Shown here in pieces: positions 16,467 through 23,742 of a stretch of DNA of 64,000 bases. Location: assembly GCA_937926545.1 (NCBI GenBank), contig CALAZW010000034.1, forward strand, positions 1 through 64,000, given 5' to 3'. How positions within the stretch are numbered: the first letter of the stretch is position 1; the number at the start of each line of letters is the position of its first letter. Origin of the DNA: an uncultured Helcococcus sp. Its GTDB lineage: Bacteria > Bacillota > Clostridia > Tissierellales > Peptoniphilaceae. The translations under genes were made by a program, and so were the position numbers. The notes beneath the pieces are model-generated. The model saw only the letters and a program-made list of their open reading frames with translations, was not told where the DNA came from and searched no databases.

Positions 16467-16685
16467 CTAAACTTCTTTGTATACACTTATACAGGAATCT
16501 GGGCACATTAGGGCGCAGTTTCCACAAGCTATACATTCATCTATGTCCTTTACAGACGACGGGCTATAGCCCTTAGCATTTATCTTACTATGGTCAATTT
16601 CTAATACATTTTTAGGGCAAATATTTACACATAGTAAACAGCCCTTACACCTATCTTGATCAATAATTACTCTTGCTTTTGCCAT
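16467..16685 (-). CDS. 2[4Fe-4S] ferredoxin subunit (VorD/KorD type)
   Basis: Small protein of about 72 residues with two CxxCxxCxxxC clusters (CKGCLLCVNICP and CIACGNCALMCPD), the classic 2[4Fe-4S] ferredoxin pattern. It serves as delta subunit or electron acceptor of the adjacent 2-oxoacid oxidoreductase. The start at 16685 (AKARVIIDQD) follows a GAGGAGA ribosome site; an earlier in-frame start would overlap the upstream ATPase gene. It lies 11 bp before the alpha subunit. Confidence 0.92.
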   Translation of the reverse strand: MAKARVIIDQDRCKGCLLCVNICPKNVLEIDHSKINAKGYSPSSVKDIDECIACGNCALMCPDSCISVYKEV

Positions 16686-16696
16686 TTTTTTCTCCT

Positions 16697-17365
16697 CTAC
16701 ATCCAATCCTGTCTAAAGTACAGGTCTATTTCTAGTAGTTCTCCACCTAGTTGTTTCTTATTTAACTTTCCCATTAAATTTTTATTTACCATGGTGTACT
16801 TAATTGGTATGTTTAATTCACTTGCCAGCTCTTTGGCCAATTCATCGCCATAATACAGGTCTTCCACCTGGCTATCAGCCAAAAGGTGGGTATTGTTAAC
16901 TAGGCCACTTATCTTGGTGCCTGACCTTTCTTCAATACCTGCAATAAATTCCAAAGTTGATTCCAGGTCCTTGGTTTCTGGCCTATTCCTGTTAAGAACA
17001 AAAATATGCTCATAGGCCTCCCTTTTAATCAGGTTGCTATAGCGACCCAGGGCCCTGGCCCCTGAAGGGTTTCCCCCCACGTCTATTATTAATTTATAGT
17101 CCTTGTTTTCCAAGGGTCTTAGGATGGATGGATCTAGGGCTGGAATGTCCAGACTATTTCCCTCTACCAGGCTGGAGATACACTCTATGCCCTGGCCTTC
17201 TAAGAAATCCTTGTTTTCCCTTAGTCTAAAGTACATATTAATAATATCCAAGTCCACTATGGCCAACTTGTCGTGTTTTTCCTTTTCTTTTAAAGCATAA
17301 TTAATGGCAAATTCCGTTTTCCCACTTCCAAAATGTCCTGTTACTATTGTTATTCTCTCACTCAT
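16697..17365 (-). CDS. MinD/ParA-like P-loop ATPase within the VOR operon
   Basis: Deviant-P-loop ATPase of 222 residues. The N-terminal Walker A is TGHFGSGKTEFAINYAL, followed by the DLDIINMYFR segment and IIDVGGNPSGARALGRY, a Walker-B-like region. It resembles small MinD/ArsA-type ATPases that carry iron-sulfur or nickel cargo, but I recognise no specific family. It sits between leucine dehydrogenase (9-bp gap) and the ferredoxin gene, so it is surely co-transcribed. A role in maturing or activating the iron-sulfur oxidoreductase is plausible but only inferred from position. No membrane segments. Confidence 0.7.
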   Translation of the reverse strand: MSERITIVTGHFGSGKTEFAINYALKEKEKHDKLAIVDLDIINMYFRLRENKDFLEGQGIECISSLVEGNSLDIPALDPSILRPLENKDYKLIIDVGGNPSGARALGRYSNLIKREAYEHIFVLNRNRPETKDLESTLEFIAGIEERSGTKISGLVNNTHLLADSQVEDLYYGDELAKELASELNIPIKYTMVNKNLMGKLNKKQLGGELLEIDLYFRQDWM

Positions 17366-17374
17366 TATCTCTAC

Positions 17375-18463
17375 CTAAAATTTCAATATATTTTTGTTGT
17401 CATTTACAAATATTCTCTTAGTATTAAGAACTTCTTCCAATCTTCTTTCAGCCAGTCTTTCAGCCGCCTTATTGGTTGAGATGTTTTCCTCTCTAGCTAT
17501 TTCAAATATTTCTCCCAACTTGTCATAGATTTTCTCAACTGTCCTCATGGCCCTTTCAGGATTGTAGCCTCCATAAAGTTCATCAGCCACATTGATTACT
17601 CCACCTGAATTAATGATAAAGTCAGGTGCATAAACCATTTTCTTTTCCTTAAGAACTTCTCCATGTCTTTCTTCTGCCAATTGGTTATTAGCCGATCCTG
17701 CCACTACCTTGGCCTTTAACTTGGCCAAACTAGAATCATTTATACTGGCCCCCATGGCACAAGGTGAGTAAATATCTATATCCATGGCGTAAGGATCCTG
17801 GTCAGCCCTTTGGGCTCCCAAACTAAGGGCTTCTTCTATGGATTTTTCATTAATGTCTGACACATATACTAGGGCTCCTTCTTCCAAGGCTTCCCTTACC
17901 ACGTTCATGCCCACATTACCGATGCCTTCAACCAATATTTTCTTACCTTCTAAAGAGTCACTACCAAAGGCCTCCTTACAAGCTGCCTTAATCCCCACAT
18001 AAACCCCATGGGCTGTTACTGGAGATGGATTGCCAGAGGTTTTAGGCCTTAGACTGGTTCCCACAACATAGTCGGTCTCTGATAGGATAATATCCATATC
18101 ATCTTCTGTTGTTCCCACGTCTTCAGCTGTTATGTACCTGCCATTTAAACCTTCAACAAACCTGGCAAAAGCCTTTAACATGGCTTCACTTTTAGGTTTA
18201 TTAGGATCCTTAATTAAAACAGCCTTTGCCCCTCCCAGGTTTACTCCAGCTGCTGCATTCTTATATGTCATTCCCCTGGCCAATCTTACCACATCTATAA
18301 TTGCCTCTTCTTCGCTTGGATATTCATAATATCTAAGCCCTCCAAGAGCTGGTCCTAAAGTTGAATTATGGATACATACTATTGCCTTTAATCCACTTTT
18401 TTCATCATTACAAAATACTAATTGTTCATAATCAAATTCTGACATCAAATTAAATATTTTCAT
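17375..18463 (-). CDS. Leucine/branched-chain amino acid dehydrogenase (Glu/Leu/Phe/Val family)
   Basis: NAD-dependent dehydrogenase of 362 residues oxidatively deaminating a branched-chain amino acid to its 2-oxoacid. GPALGGLRYYEY and GMTYKNAAAGVNLGGAKAVL contain the substrate and catalytic lysines (K68, K80), and the Rossmann motif GIGNVGMNVVREAL binds the cofactor. Length fits leucine dehydrogenase (about 365) rather than glutamate dehydrogenase (about 450). It is the first gene of the operon that continues into VOR, so leucine, valine or isoleucine would be converted to acyl-CoA with NADH and reduced ferredoxin. A cre-like site lies in its leader. Confidence 0.9.
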   Translation of the reverse strand: MKIFNLMSEFDYEQLVFCNDEKSGLKAIVCIHNSTLGPALGGLRYYEYPSEEEAIIDVVRLARGMTYKNAAAGVNLGGAKAVLIKDPNKPKSEAMLKAFARFVEGLNGRYITAEDVGTTEDDMDIILSETDYVVGTSLRPKTSGNPSPVTAHGVYVGIKAACKEAFGSDSLEGKKILVEGIGNVGMNVVREALEEGALVYVSDINEKSIEEALSLGAQRADQDPYAMDIDIYSPCAMGASINDSSLAKLKAKVVAGSANNQLAEERHGEVLKEKKMVYAPDFIINSGGVINVADELYGGYNPERAMRTVEKIYDKLGEIFEIAREENISTNKAAERLAERRLEEVLNTKRIFVNDNKNILKF

Positions 18464-18484
18464 TTTAGACCTCCTATAAAATAT

Positions 18485-18498
18485 TGAAAACGATTACC
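18485..18498 (+). promoter_or_regulatory. CcpA-type cre site in the BCAA-fermentation operon leader
   Basis: TGAAAACGATTACC differs from the Bacillota cre consensus TGWNANCGNTNWCA only at the last base. It lies 22-35 bp upstream of the leucine dehydrogenase start, downstream of a TATAAA -10-like element on the minus strand, a position where CcpA would block transcription when sugar is present. Confidence 0.6.
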
Positions 18499-18569
18499 TA
18501 TGCTTTCAATTTTATACTACCATTATTTAAATCTAGAATAAACTTTAAAACTGTATATTAATTAATTAA

Positions 18570-18606
18570 CAAAAAGAAGGCCCAAAGATACTAATCCTTG
18601 GGCCTT
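18570..18606 (-). terminator. Terminator after the transaldolase gene
   Basis: Long hairpin with arms AAGGCCCAA/TTGGGCCTT (18577-18606), followed on the minus strand by TTCTTTTTG. It lies 24 bp after the stop of the transaldolase gene. Confidence 0.9.
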
Positions 18607-18629
18607 GCTATATGTTAAATAAAAGTAAT

Positions 18630-19283
18630 CTATTTTATTTTGTCTTGGTAGGCTTGCCAATCCTTTTCAAAGTTTTCCAAACCCACATCTGTTAAGACAT
18701 GTCCCCATAGCTTTGGAAATAGGCTGCCTGGAATAGTTGCTATATGGGCACCAGCCAAGGCTGATCCTTCCATGTGATTTATATTTCTAACTGAAGCCGC
18801 TATAATCTCAGCATCCAAGTCATATAGGTCTAAGACCATTCTTAAATCATGGATTAATTGAAGGCCATTTTCTCCCATATCATCTATCCTGCCTATAAAA
18901 GGACTAATATAGGATGCACCTGCCTTGGCCGCTAAAAGTCCTTGGGCCAGGGAAAATATAAGAGTACAATTGGTCTTGATACCTTCCTTGGACAAGATGT
19001 TAATAGCCTTTAGGCCCTCTTCTCCCATAGGTATTTTAATTACCACATTGTCTGCCCACTTGGCAATTTTTCTGGCTTCTTCAACCATTTCTTCAGAGCT
19101 TTTACCAGTTACTTCAGCTGATACAGGCCCTCTTACCTCTTGGCAAATATCTGTTATCACTTCTTTAAAGTCCCTACCTTCCTTACCTATTAGACTGGGA
19201 TTAGTTGTAACACCATCACATAAACCCATGGCATTAACTCTTCTTATCTCTTCAATATTGGCTGTATCTAGAAAAAACTTCAT
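18630..19283 (-). CDS. Fructose-6-phosphate aldolase/transaldolase (short TalC/Fsa type)
   Basis: Short transaldolase-family class I aldolase of 217 residues. Signatures: MKFFLDTANIEEI, VTTNPSLIGKEGRDF, the Schiff-base lysine in VIKIPMGEEG, and NCTLIFSLAQGLLAAKAGASYISPFIGRIDDMG. Members work either as transaldolase in the non-oxidative pentose phosphate pathway or as fructose-6-phosphate aldolase, and sequence reading does not separate the two. It forms its own unit with a terminator. It could connect to the pentose phosphates released by the nucleoside-salvage operon. Confidence 0.92.
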   Translation of the reverse strand: MKFFLDTANIEEIRRVNAMGLCDGVTTNPSLIGKEGRDFKEVITDICQEVRGPVSAEVTGKSSEEMVEEARKIAKWADNVVIKIPMGEEGLKAINILSKEGIKTNCTLIFSLAQGLLAAKAGASYISPFIGRIDDMGENGLQLIHDLRMVLDLYDLDAEIIAASVRNINHMEGSALAGAHIATIPGSLFPKLWGHVLTDVGLENFEKDWQAYQDKIK

Positions 19284-19374
19284 ATTCCCTCCTGTAATTT
19301 TATTAATTTATATCACTTATTACTATATTATAGTAACATAAGTCCTGGGTATTAATCCATTTTTATTTATTATT

Positions 19375-19403
19375 TTGACAGTTAAAGCCATTTATGTTAC
19401 AAT
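19375..19403 (+). promoter_or_regulatory. Upstream promoter ahead of the tyrS T-box region
   Basis: -35 TTGACA (19375-19380), 17-bp spacer and -10 TACAAT (19398-19403). It lies about 160 bp upstream of a second promoter of the same form and reads into an AT-rich stretch that ends in the hairpin at 19503-19528. Confidence 0.6.
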
Positions 19404-19502
19404 ATAATTTATAAATATTAATTGTTGAGTGAATTAATTAATGTTTGCAATACATAATTATTATTTATTTTTTGTTTTTTGTCTTTTAAAATATACTGTG
19501 GA

Positions 19503-19528
19503 GAGAGAAACTTTTTAAGTTTCTCTTT
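19503..19528 (+). terminator. Hairpin between two promoters upstream of the tyrS T-box
   Basis: Strong inverted repeat AGAGAAACTT-TTT-AAGTTTCTCT with only a short pyrimidine tract after it. It could be a weak terminator for transcripts from the promoter at 19375, leaving a ~120-nt RNA, or a protective 3' structure. No protein-coding ORF is convincing here. Confidence 0.4.
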
Positions 19529-19535
19529 CTGCTGC

Positions 19536-19564
19536 TTGACAAAGGTTTTTCTTATTTGTACAAT
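19536..19564 (+). promoter_or_regulatory. Promoter of the tyrS T-box transcript
   Basis: -35 TTGACA (19536-19541), 17-bp spacer and -10 TACAAT (19559-19564). The predicted start near 19571 would give a leader of about 165 nt before the T-box terminator, a normal length for a T-box riboswitch. Confidence 0.75.
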
Positions 19565-19570
19565 GTATTT

Positions 19571-19735
19571 TAAGTAAATAAAAGCGAAGAAGGTAACAGT
19601 ACCATATCTATGAAAAACCATATGGGAATTACAATACCAGAGCTTTAAGGTAGACTGAGCCTATTCAGTCATAAGGCATTTGCGAAGAAAGGTGGTACCA
19701 CGATCATACGTCCTTTCCAGTAAGGGCTTTTTTTA
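19571..19735 (+). promoter_or_regulatory. T-box riboswitch (tRNA-Tyr-sensing) of tyrS
   Basis: The hallmark T-box sequence AAAGGTGGTACCACG is at 19688-19702. Downstream, GTCCTT (19710-19715) pairs with AAGGGC (19722-19727) before a T-run, forming the terminator that competes with the antiterminator. A Stem I-like segment with GCGAAGAAGG lies at the 5' end and a candidate UAC (Tyr) specifier at 19600-19602. Uncharged tRNA-Tyr would stabilise antitermination and allow tyrS expression. The T-box is certain; the specifier position is my best reading. Confidence 0.92.
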
Positions 19736-19752
19736 TTATTTTGGAGGTTTTT

Positions 19753-20997
19753 ATGGAATATATTAAAGAATTCGACAACGTATTTGACGAATTAAATGCT
19801 AGAGGTTACTTTGAGCAAGCTACAGATGAGAAAGAATTAAGGGAATTATTAAAAAATGAGAAAGTACCATTCTATATTGGTTTTGATGCCACTGCAGATT
19901 CTCTTACCATAGGTCATTTTATACAAATTATGGTTATGATGAGAATGCAGGCCTATGGCCACAAGCCTATAGCCCTATTGGGTGGGGGTACTACCATGGT
20001 AGGAGACCCTTCTGGTAGATCTGATATGAGAATGGTTATGACCAAGGAAAGAATTGACCACAATGCTGAGTGTTTCTACAAGCAATTTCAAAGATTCTTA
20101 GACTTTGATGATGACAAGGCCATGGTGGTTAACAATGCCGACTGGCTACTAGACCTTAACTTCCTACAATTTATGAGGGAAATTGGGGTTCACTTTAACG
20201 TAAATGAAATGCTTAAAAAGGATGCCTATAAAAATAGGATCAAGGATGGTTTAACCTTCTTCGAGTTCTCCTATATGTTAATGCAATCCTATGACTACCT
20301 ACTTTTATACAGGGAACATGGGGTTAAGCTTCAAATGGGAGGTTCTGACCAATGGACCAATATTATCGGAGGTTATGACCTGGTTAGAAAATTGGAAAAT
20401 GACAAGGTTTATGGAATGACCTTTAAGTTACTTACTACAGCTGATGGCGTTAAGATGGGTAAATCCCAAAAGGGTGCTGTTTGGTTGGATGAAGAAAAAA
20501 CCAGTCCATACGAACTTTTCCAATATATGAGAAATGTGGATGATAGGGACGTGGAAAAATTCCTACTTATGCTTACCTTCCTGCCTATTGACGAATGTAA
20601 AAGGTTGGGAGCCCTTGAAGGGGAAAAAATAAATGAAGGTAAGGAAGTTTTAGCCTATGAAATCACCAAGCTTGTTCATGGTGAAGAAGAAGCTAAAAAA
20701 GCCTTAGAAACTTCAAAGGCCCTATTCAACCAAGGGGTTGACGACGACAATATGCCTTCATCTTCAATTGAAAAAAGTTTCATAGAAGAAAATCCTGGCC
20801 TATTGAACCTACTTACCCATACAGGACTTACCAAGTCCAATGGAGAAGCTAGAAGATTGGTTCAACAAGGTGGAATTAGTTTAAACGATGAAAAGATAAC
20901 AGATTTTAAATACGAATTATCCGATCATGACTTTGAAAAAGGTTATATTGTGATTAAAAAGGGTAAAAAGATTTATCATAAGGTTATCTTAGCTTAA
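19753..20997 (+). CDS. tyrS: Tyrosyl-tRNA synthetase
   Basis: Class I synthetase of 414 residues. IGFDATADSLTIGHF carries the HIGH-type motif, KMGKSQKGAVWLD the KMSKS loop, and the C-terminal S4 RNA-binding domain is seen in NGEARRLVQQGGISLND. I chose ATG 19753 because GGAGG lies 5 bp upstream; an in-frame TTG four codons earlier overlaps that site. Expression is governed by the T-box leader directly upstream, and a terminator follows, so it is monocistronic. Confidence 0.97.
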   Translation: MEYIKEFDNVFDELNARGYFEQATDEKELRELLKNEKVPFYIGFDATADSLTIGHFIQIMVMMRMQAYGHKPIALLGGGTTMVGDPSGRSDMRMVMTKERIDHNAECFYKQFQRFLDFDDDKAMVVNNADWLLDLNFLQFMREIGVHFNVNEMLKKDAYKNRIKDGLTFFEFSYMLMQSYDYLLLYREHGVKLQMGGSDQWTNIIGGYDLVRKLENDKVYGMTFKLLTTADGVKMGKSQKGAVWLDEEKTSPYELFQYMRNVDDRDVEKFLLMLTFLPIDECKRLGALEGEKINEGKEVLAYEITKLVHGEEEAKKALETSKALFNQGVDDDNMPSSSIEKSFIEENPGLLNLLTHTGLTKSNGEARRLVQQGGISLNDEKITDFKYELSDHDFEKGYIVIKKGKKIYHKVILA

Positions 20998-21005
20998 TAT
21001 TACAA

Positions 21006-21031
21006 AAGAGTTGCCTTGCAACTCTTTTTTT
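21006..21031 (+). terminator. Terminator after tyrS
   Basis: Perfect 9-bp arms AAGAGTTGC/GCAACTCTT with CTT loop, then a T-run. Confidence 0.93.
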
Positions 21032-21081
21032 ATTACTGATATATGATAAAATATTATTAAATATATCAAAGGAGGTATATA

Positions 21082-22281
21082 GTGTTTAGTCCTAATAGTA
21101 GCATTCCTTATTTATTACAAATAAGTTTAGCTATTCTTTTGACCTTCTTTGTTTTTCTAGCCATCTATTATCTAATTTACATAGGTAATAAGCATGTAAG
21201 CGACGATAAACAAATTAAGATTGATGTTAGGATCCTAGTTAAGCTGGTTGCAGCAGCTGCCATACTTTTTCTAGTTTATATTCTATTTGACAGGTATAAG
21301 ATACTAGGACAATTGTTCTTTTCCATCTTTATATCCATAATTATAGCCTTTATAATCAATCCAGCTGTTAATAAGTTGGAGGAAAAAAAGTTAACTAGGG
21401 GCCAGGGAACCCTTTTAGTCTATCTAAGTATTCTTTTAATATTTATTGTTCTAGGCTTTATAGTTGTTCCTAAAATTCACTCAGAAGGTAAGAAGTTTAT
21501 AGTTAATCTGCCAGATAATTTTAAGTTTTTAATGACCAAGATTGAAGATATCTTCAATAACTTTAAGACAGATAATACCAGCATCAATAGCTACATAGCT
21601 GATTTTGAAAATACCATTCAAAAGGCTATAGGAAGTTTCCAAAAAGGCTTGGTAAGCTGGTTAACCAGTATATTTTCTTCTATACAAGGTGGTTTTAGTA
21701 AAATAGTTGGCGCCGTTTTAGTGCCTATTATAACCTTCTACTTTGTAGTTGATAAAGATAAGATACTAAAGAGAGTAAATGATAGAATACCAGATAAATA
21801 TAGGGATGATTTTCTCTACCTATATAACAATATAAATATAGCCATGCACGATATTGTAAGAGGAAGATTTATCATGGCAATTTTTGTTGGAATAGCGACT
21901 ATGATAATGCTATTTATCTTGAGAATAGAATTTGCGGTAGTTATTGGTGTAATCACCATGATTGCTGATATAATTCCATACTTTGGACCTTTCCTAGGCT
22001 TTTTACCAGCTCTTTTATTTGCCCTTATGCAGTCTCCAATCAAGGCTATTTGGGTATCAGTTTTCTTTGTCCTAATCCAATGGATAGAAAACAATATAGT
22101 TGGACCTAAGGTTTTAGGATCATCCACTGGACTTCATCCTCTAGTAATTCTACTTTCCATCATCGTAGGTGGTGGCATGTTTGGTGTATGGGGTATGATT
22201 TTAGCAGTTCCTATTGTGGCTATAATCCTCATAATTAAAGATTTTGCCAAGCAAAAGGTTAAAGATAAAAAGGAGAGTTAA
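21082..22281 (+). CDS. AI-2E family transporter (PerM/YdiK-type permease)
   Basis: Polytopic membrane protein of 399 residues with hydrophobic segments near residues 10-30, 50-68, 76-92, 110-128, then a soluble extracytoplasmic stretch (about 135-200), and a C-terminal membrane block including the family signature around DIIPYFGPFLGFLPA and GSSTGLHPLVILLSIIVGG. The family contains AI-2 exporters and sodium/proton antiporters, so the substrate is open. The start is GTG at 21082, preceded by AAAGGAGG. Single-gene unit with a terminator overlapping its stop. Confidence 0.85.
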   Translation: MFSPNSSIPYLLQISLAILLTFFVFLAIYYLIYIGNKHVSDDKQIKIDVRILVKLVAAAAILFLVYILFDRYKILGQLFFSIFISIIIAFIINPAVNKLEEKKLTRGQGTLLVYLSILLIFIVLGFIVVPKIHSEGKKFIVNLPDNFKFLMTKIEDIFNNFKTDNTSINSYIADFENTIQKAIGSFQKGLVSWLTSIFSSIQGGFSKIVGAVLVPIITFYFVVDKDKILKRVNDRIPDKYRDDFLYLYNNINIAMHDIVRGRFIMAIFVGIATMIMLFILRIEFAVVIGVITMIADIIPYFGPFLGFLPALLFALMQSPIKAIWVSVFFVLIQWIENNIVGPKVLGSSTGLHPLVILLSIIVGGGMFGVWGMILAVPIVAIILIIKDFAKQKVKDKKES

Positions 22282-22292
22282 TCTCCTTTTTT
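22269..22292 (+). terminator. Terminator after the AI-2E family gene
   Basis: Hairpin AAAGGAGA/TCTCCTTT overlapping the stop codon, followed by a T-run; it insulates the gene from the tRNA-Ser promoter just downstream. Confidence 0.8.
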
Positions 22293-22300
22293 GACTTTAA

Positions 22301-22329
22301 TTGACATTAAAGTTGATTTTATATATAAT
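22301..22329 (+). promoter_or_regulatory. Promoter of the tRNA-Ser / SRP RNA unit
   Basis: Perfect -35 TTGACA (22301-22306), 17-bp spacer and perfect -10 TATAAT (22324-22329), ending 16 bp before the mature tRNA 5' end. Confidence 0.9.
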
Positions 22330-22345
22330 GATAGAGTAATTGTTT

Positions 22346-22435
22346 GGAGAGTTGTCCGAGTGGCTTAAGGTGCATGATTGGAAATCATGTGTACGCTCAA
22401 ACGTACCGAGGGTTCAAATCCCTCACTCTCCGCCA
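22346..22435 (+). tRNA. tRNA-Ser (GGA anticodon)
   Basis: Class II tRNA with acceptor arms GGAGAG/CTCTCC, D-arm GTCCGAGTGGCTTAAGG, anticodon stem CATGA/TCATG around loop TTGGAAA (anticodon GGA, reading UCC and UCU), a long variable arm, T-arm GGGTTCAAATCCC and an encoded CCA end. The long variable arm and anticodon make serine identity secure. It is followed at once by SRP RNA under the same promoter. Confidence 0.97.
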
Positions 22436-22705
22436 AGCACTATATGGGGAGGTAGCGGTGCCCTGTAACCTGCAATCCGCTATAGCAGGATAGAATTCCC
22501 AGCTTAGATAAGATTAGTGTCGGGTCTGCTTTTAGCAAGTGGTGATGACAGGAGGGTCTTGTGCAATGGAAACCTATGAAACATGTCAGGTCCGGAAGGA
22601 AGCAGCATTAAGTAGTCATTTTCATGTGCCACGAGGGTGCCTTTCTCGAGCAAACTACTAAGATAACGCCGGTGTTAAGCTTAGCGAAGCTGGGTGTGCT
22701 TTTTT
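22436..22705 (+). ncRNA. ffs: Signal recognition particle RNA, large (Alu-containing) type
   Basis: About 270 nt, the size of Bacillus scRNA. The universally conserved SRP54/Ffh-binding hairpin is visible at GTCAGGTCCGGAAGGAAGCAGC, and the Alu-domain segment GGTGCCCTGTAACCTGCAATCCGC near the 5' end marks the long Bacillota form. AAGCAC at the 5' end can pair with GTGCTT at the 3' end, closing the molecule. It targets nascent membrane and secreted proteins with Ffh. Exact ends are estimated from this pairing. Confidence 0.95.
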
Positions 22706-22715
22706 AAAAGAAAAC

Positions 22716-22738
22716 AACCGTCCCTGGACGGTTTTTTT
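22716..22738. terminator. Bidirectional terminator between SRP RNA and the methyltransferase gene
   Basis: Arms AACCGTCC/GGACGGTT (22716-22733) with a T-run to the right for the plus strand and A-rich sequence to the left that gives T-rich RNA on the minus strand after the methyltransferase gene. Confidence 0.85.
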
Positions 22739-23660
22739 ATTTACTCGTATTTCTTTCCCAAAAAATATTATCTTCATAGCCTTGGATAGTCTTATCCTCC
22801 TCGGCCATTTCCAATCTTTTTTCTCCCCAGGCCACATAAAGGGGATTTTGTTCTATTCCTATATAATTTCTAGCTAATTTCTTTGCCACAACTGAAGTGG
22901 TTCCTGAACCCATAAAAGGATCTAAGACCAAATCTCCCTCCTTGGAGGAGGCCAAAATTAACTTGGCTATTAATTTTTCCGGTTTCTGGGTTGGATGGGC
23001 TGTATTTTCCTTCATAGACCAGAAAGGTATGGTAATATCATCCCAAAAATTAGATGGATAGGTGTCTCTAAAATTTCCTTCCCTAGTCTCTTTCCAATCC
23101 TTGGGCTGGCCATTTTTTTTATAGGGGGCCAAAACCCTTCTTCTAACCTTTACAGCATCCACATTAAAGGTATAGTCCTTGGACTTGGTTGCAAACCAAA
23201 TATCTTCCATGCCATTTTTCCAATTTGATTTAGCTCCCCTTCCCTTTTCCCTCTGCCAACTTATCCTATTTTGAATAAGAAGCTTTTCTGATAAAACACT
23301 TCCTATGACCATGCTGGACTGCCAATCACAACAGACATAAATAGTGCCCTCTTCCTTTAATTTAGGAATAACCAAATCCATCCATTTATGGGTATAGTCC
23401 CTATAGTCATCCATGGACTGTTTGCTAAATAAGTTGCCATGGTAGTTCTTTCTCAGGTTATAGGGAGGATCGACTATTATTAAATCTATGGATCCATCTT
23501 CTATTAGATCCAAACTTTTAAAAGTATCCCCTATAAGGTTTTTATTTATAAGATCTTCCATCTTTAAGTCTTCACTGTAGCTAAGGGCTCCTTTTAAATA
23601 GTCCTGGCCCTCTTCCAAAGTAAAATCAATAGTTTTATTTCTTTTTGACTTTTTCCCCAC
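22737..23660 (-). CDS. Orphan site-specific DNA methyltransferase (DNA_methylase N4/N6 family, beta class)
   Basis: SAM-dependent amino-methyltransferase of 307 residues. The catalytic motif IV VDPPYNLRKNY is at residues 63-73, and the SAM-binding motif I DPFMGSGTTSVVAKKLARNYIGIEQN is near the C-terminus; this order (IV before I) defines the beta class, with DPPY typical of N6-adenine but also seen in N4-cytosine enzymes. The start is GTG preceded by GAGGAG. No restriction endonuclease gene is adjacent, so it is probably a solitary regulatory or housekeeping methylase, as with CcrM or YhdJ; the recognition sequence cannot be read from the protein. It sits between SRP RNA and the NlpC/P60 genes. 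Confidence 0.85.
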   Translation of the reverse strand: MGKKSKRNKTIDFTLEEGQDYLKGALSYSEDLKMEDLINKNLIGDTFKSLDLIEDGSIDLIIVDPPYNLRKNYHGNLFSKQSMDDYRDYTHKWMDLVIPKLKEEGTIYVCCDWQSSMVIGSVLSEKLLIQNRISWQREKGRGAKSNWKNGMEDIWFATKSKDYTFNVDAVKVRRRVLAPYKKNGQPKDWKETREGNFRDTYPSNFWDDITIPFWSMKENTAHPTQKPEKLIAKLILASSKEGDLVLDPFMGSGTTSVVAKKLARNYIGIEQNPLYVAWGEKRLEMAEEDKTIQGYEDNIFWERNTSK

Positions 23661-23685
23661 TATAATCTCCTCGTCATTTTCTCCA

Positions 23686-23721
23686 TAAAAAAATCATGAT
23701 ATATTTATTATACCATGATTT
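23686..23721 (-). terminator. Terminator after the shorter NlpC/P60 gene
   Basis: Arms AAATCATG/CATGATTT (23691-23721) with a run of A to the left giving a T-run on the minus strand. The loop contains a TATAAT (minus strand) that could be the -10 of the methyltransferase promoter. Confidence 0.65.
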
Positions 23722-23742
23722 TAAATAGTATTCATTGGCCTA

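Noticed and set aside
16456..16536. N-terminal extension of the VOR alpha subunit
   Set aside because: The extension overlaps the ferredoxin gene and contains the GGAGGAGGG ribosome site of the real start at 16455.
19418..19621. Minus-strand frame of 67 codons across the tyrS leader
   Set aside because: It runs antisense to the T-box Stem I and the two promoters; no ribosome site or family similarity.
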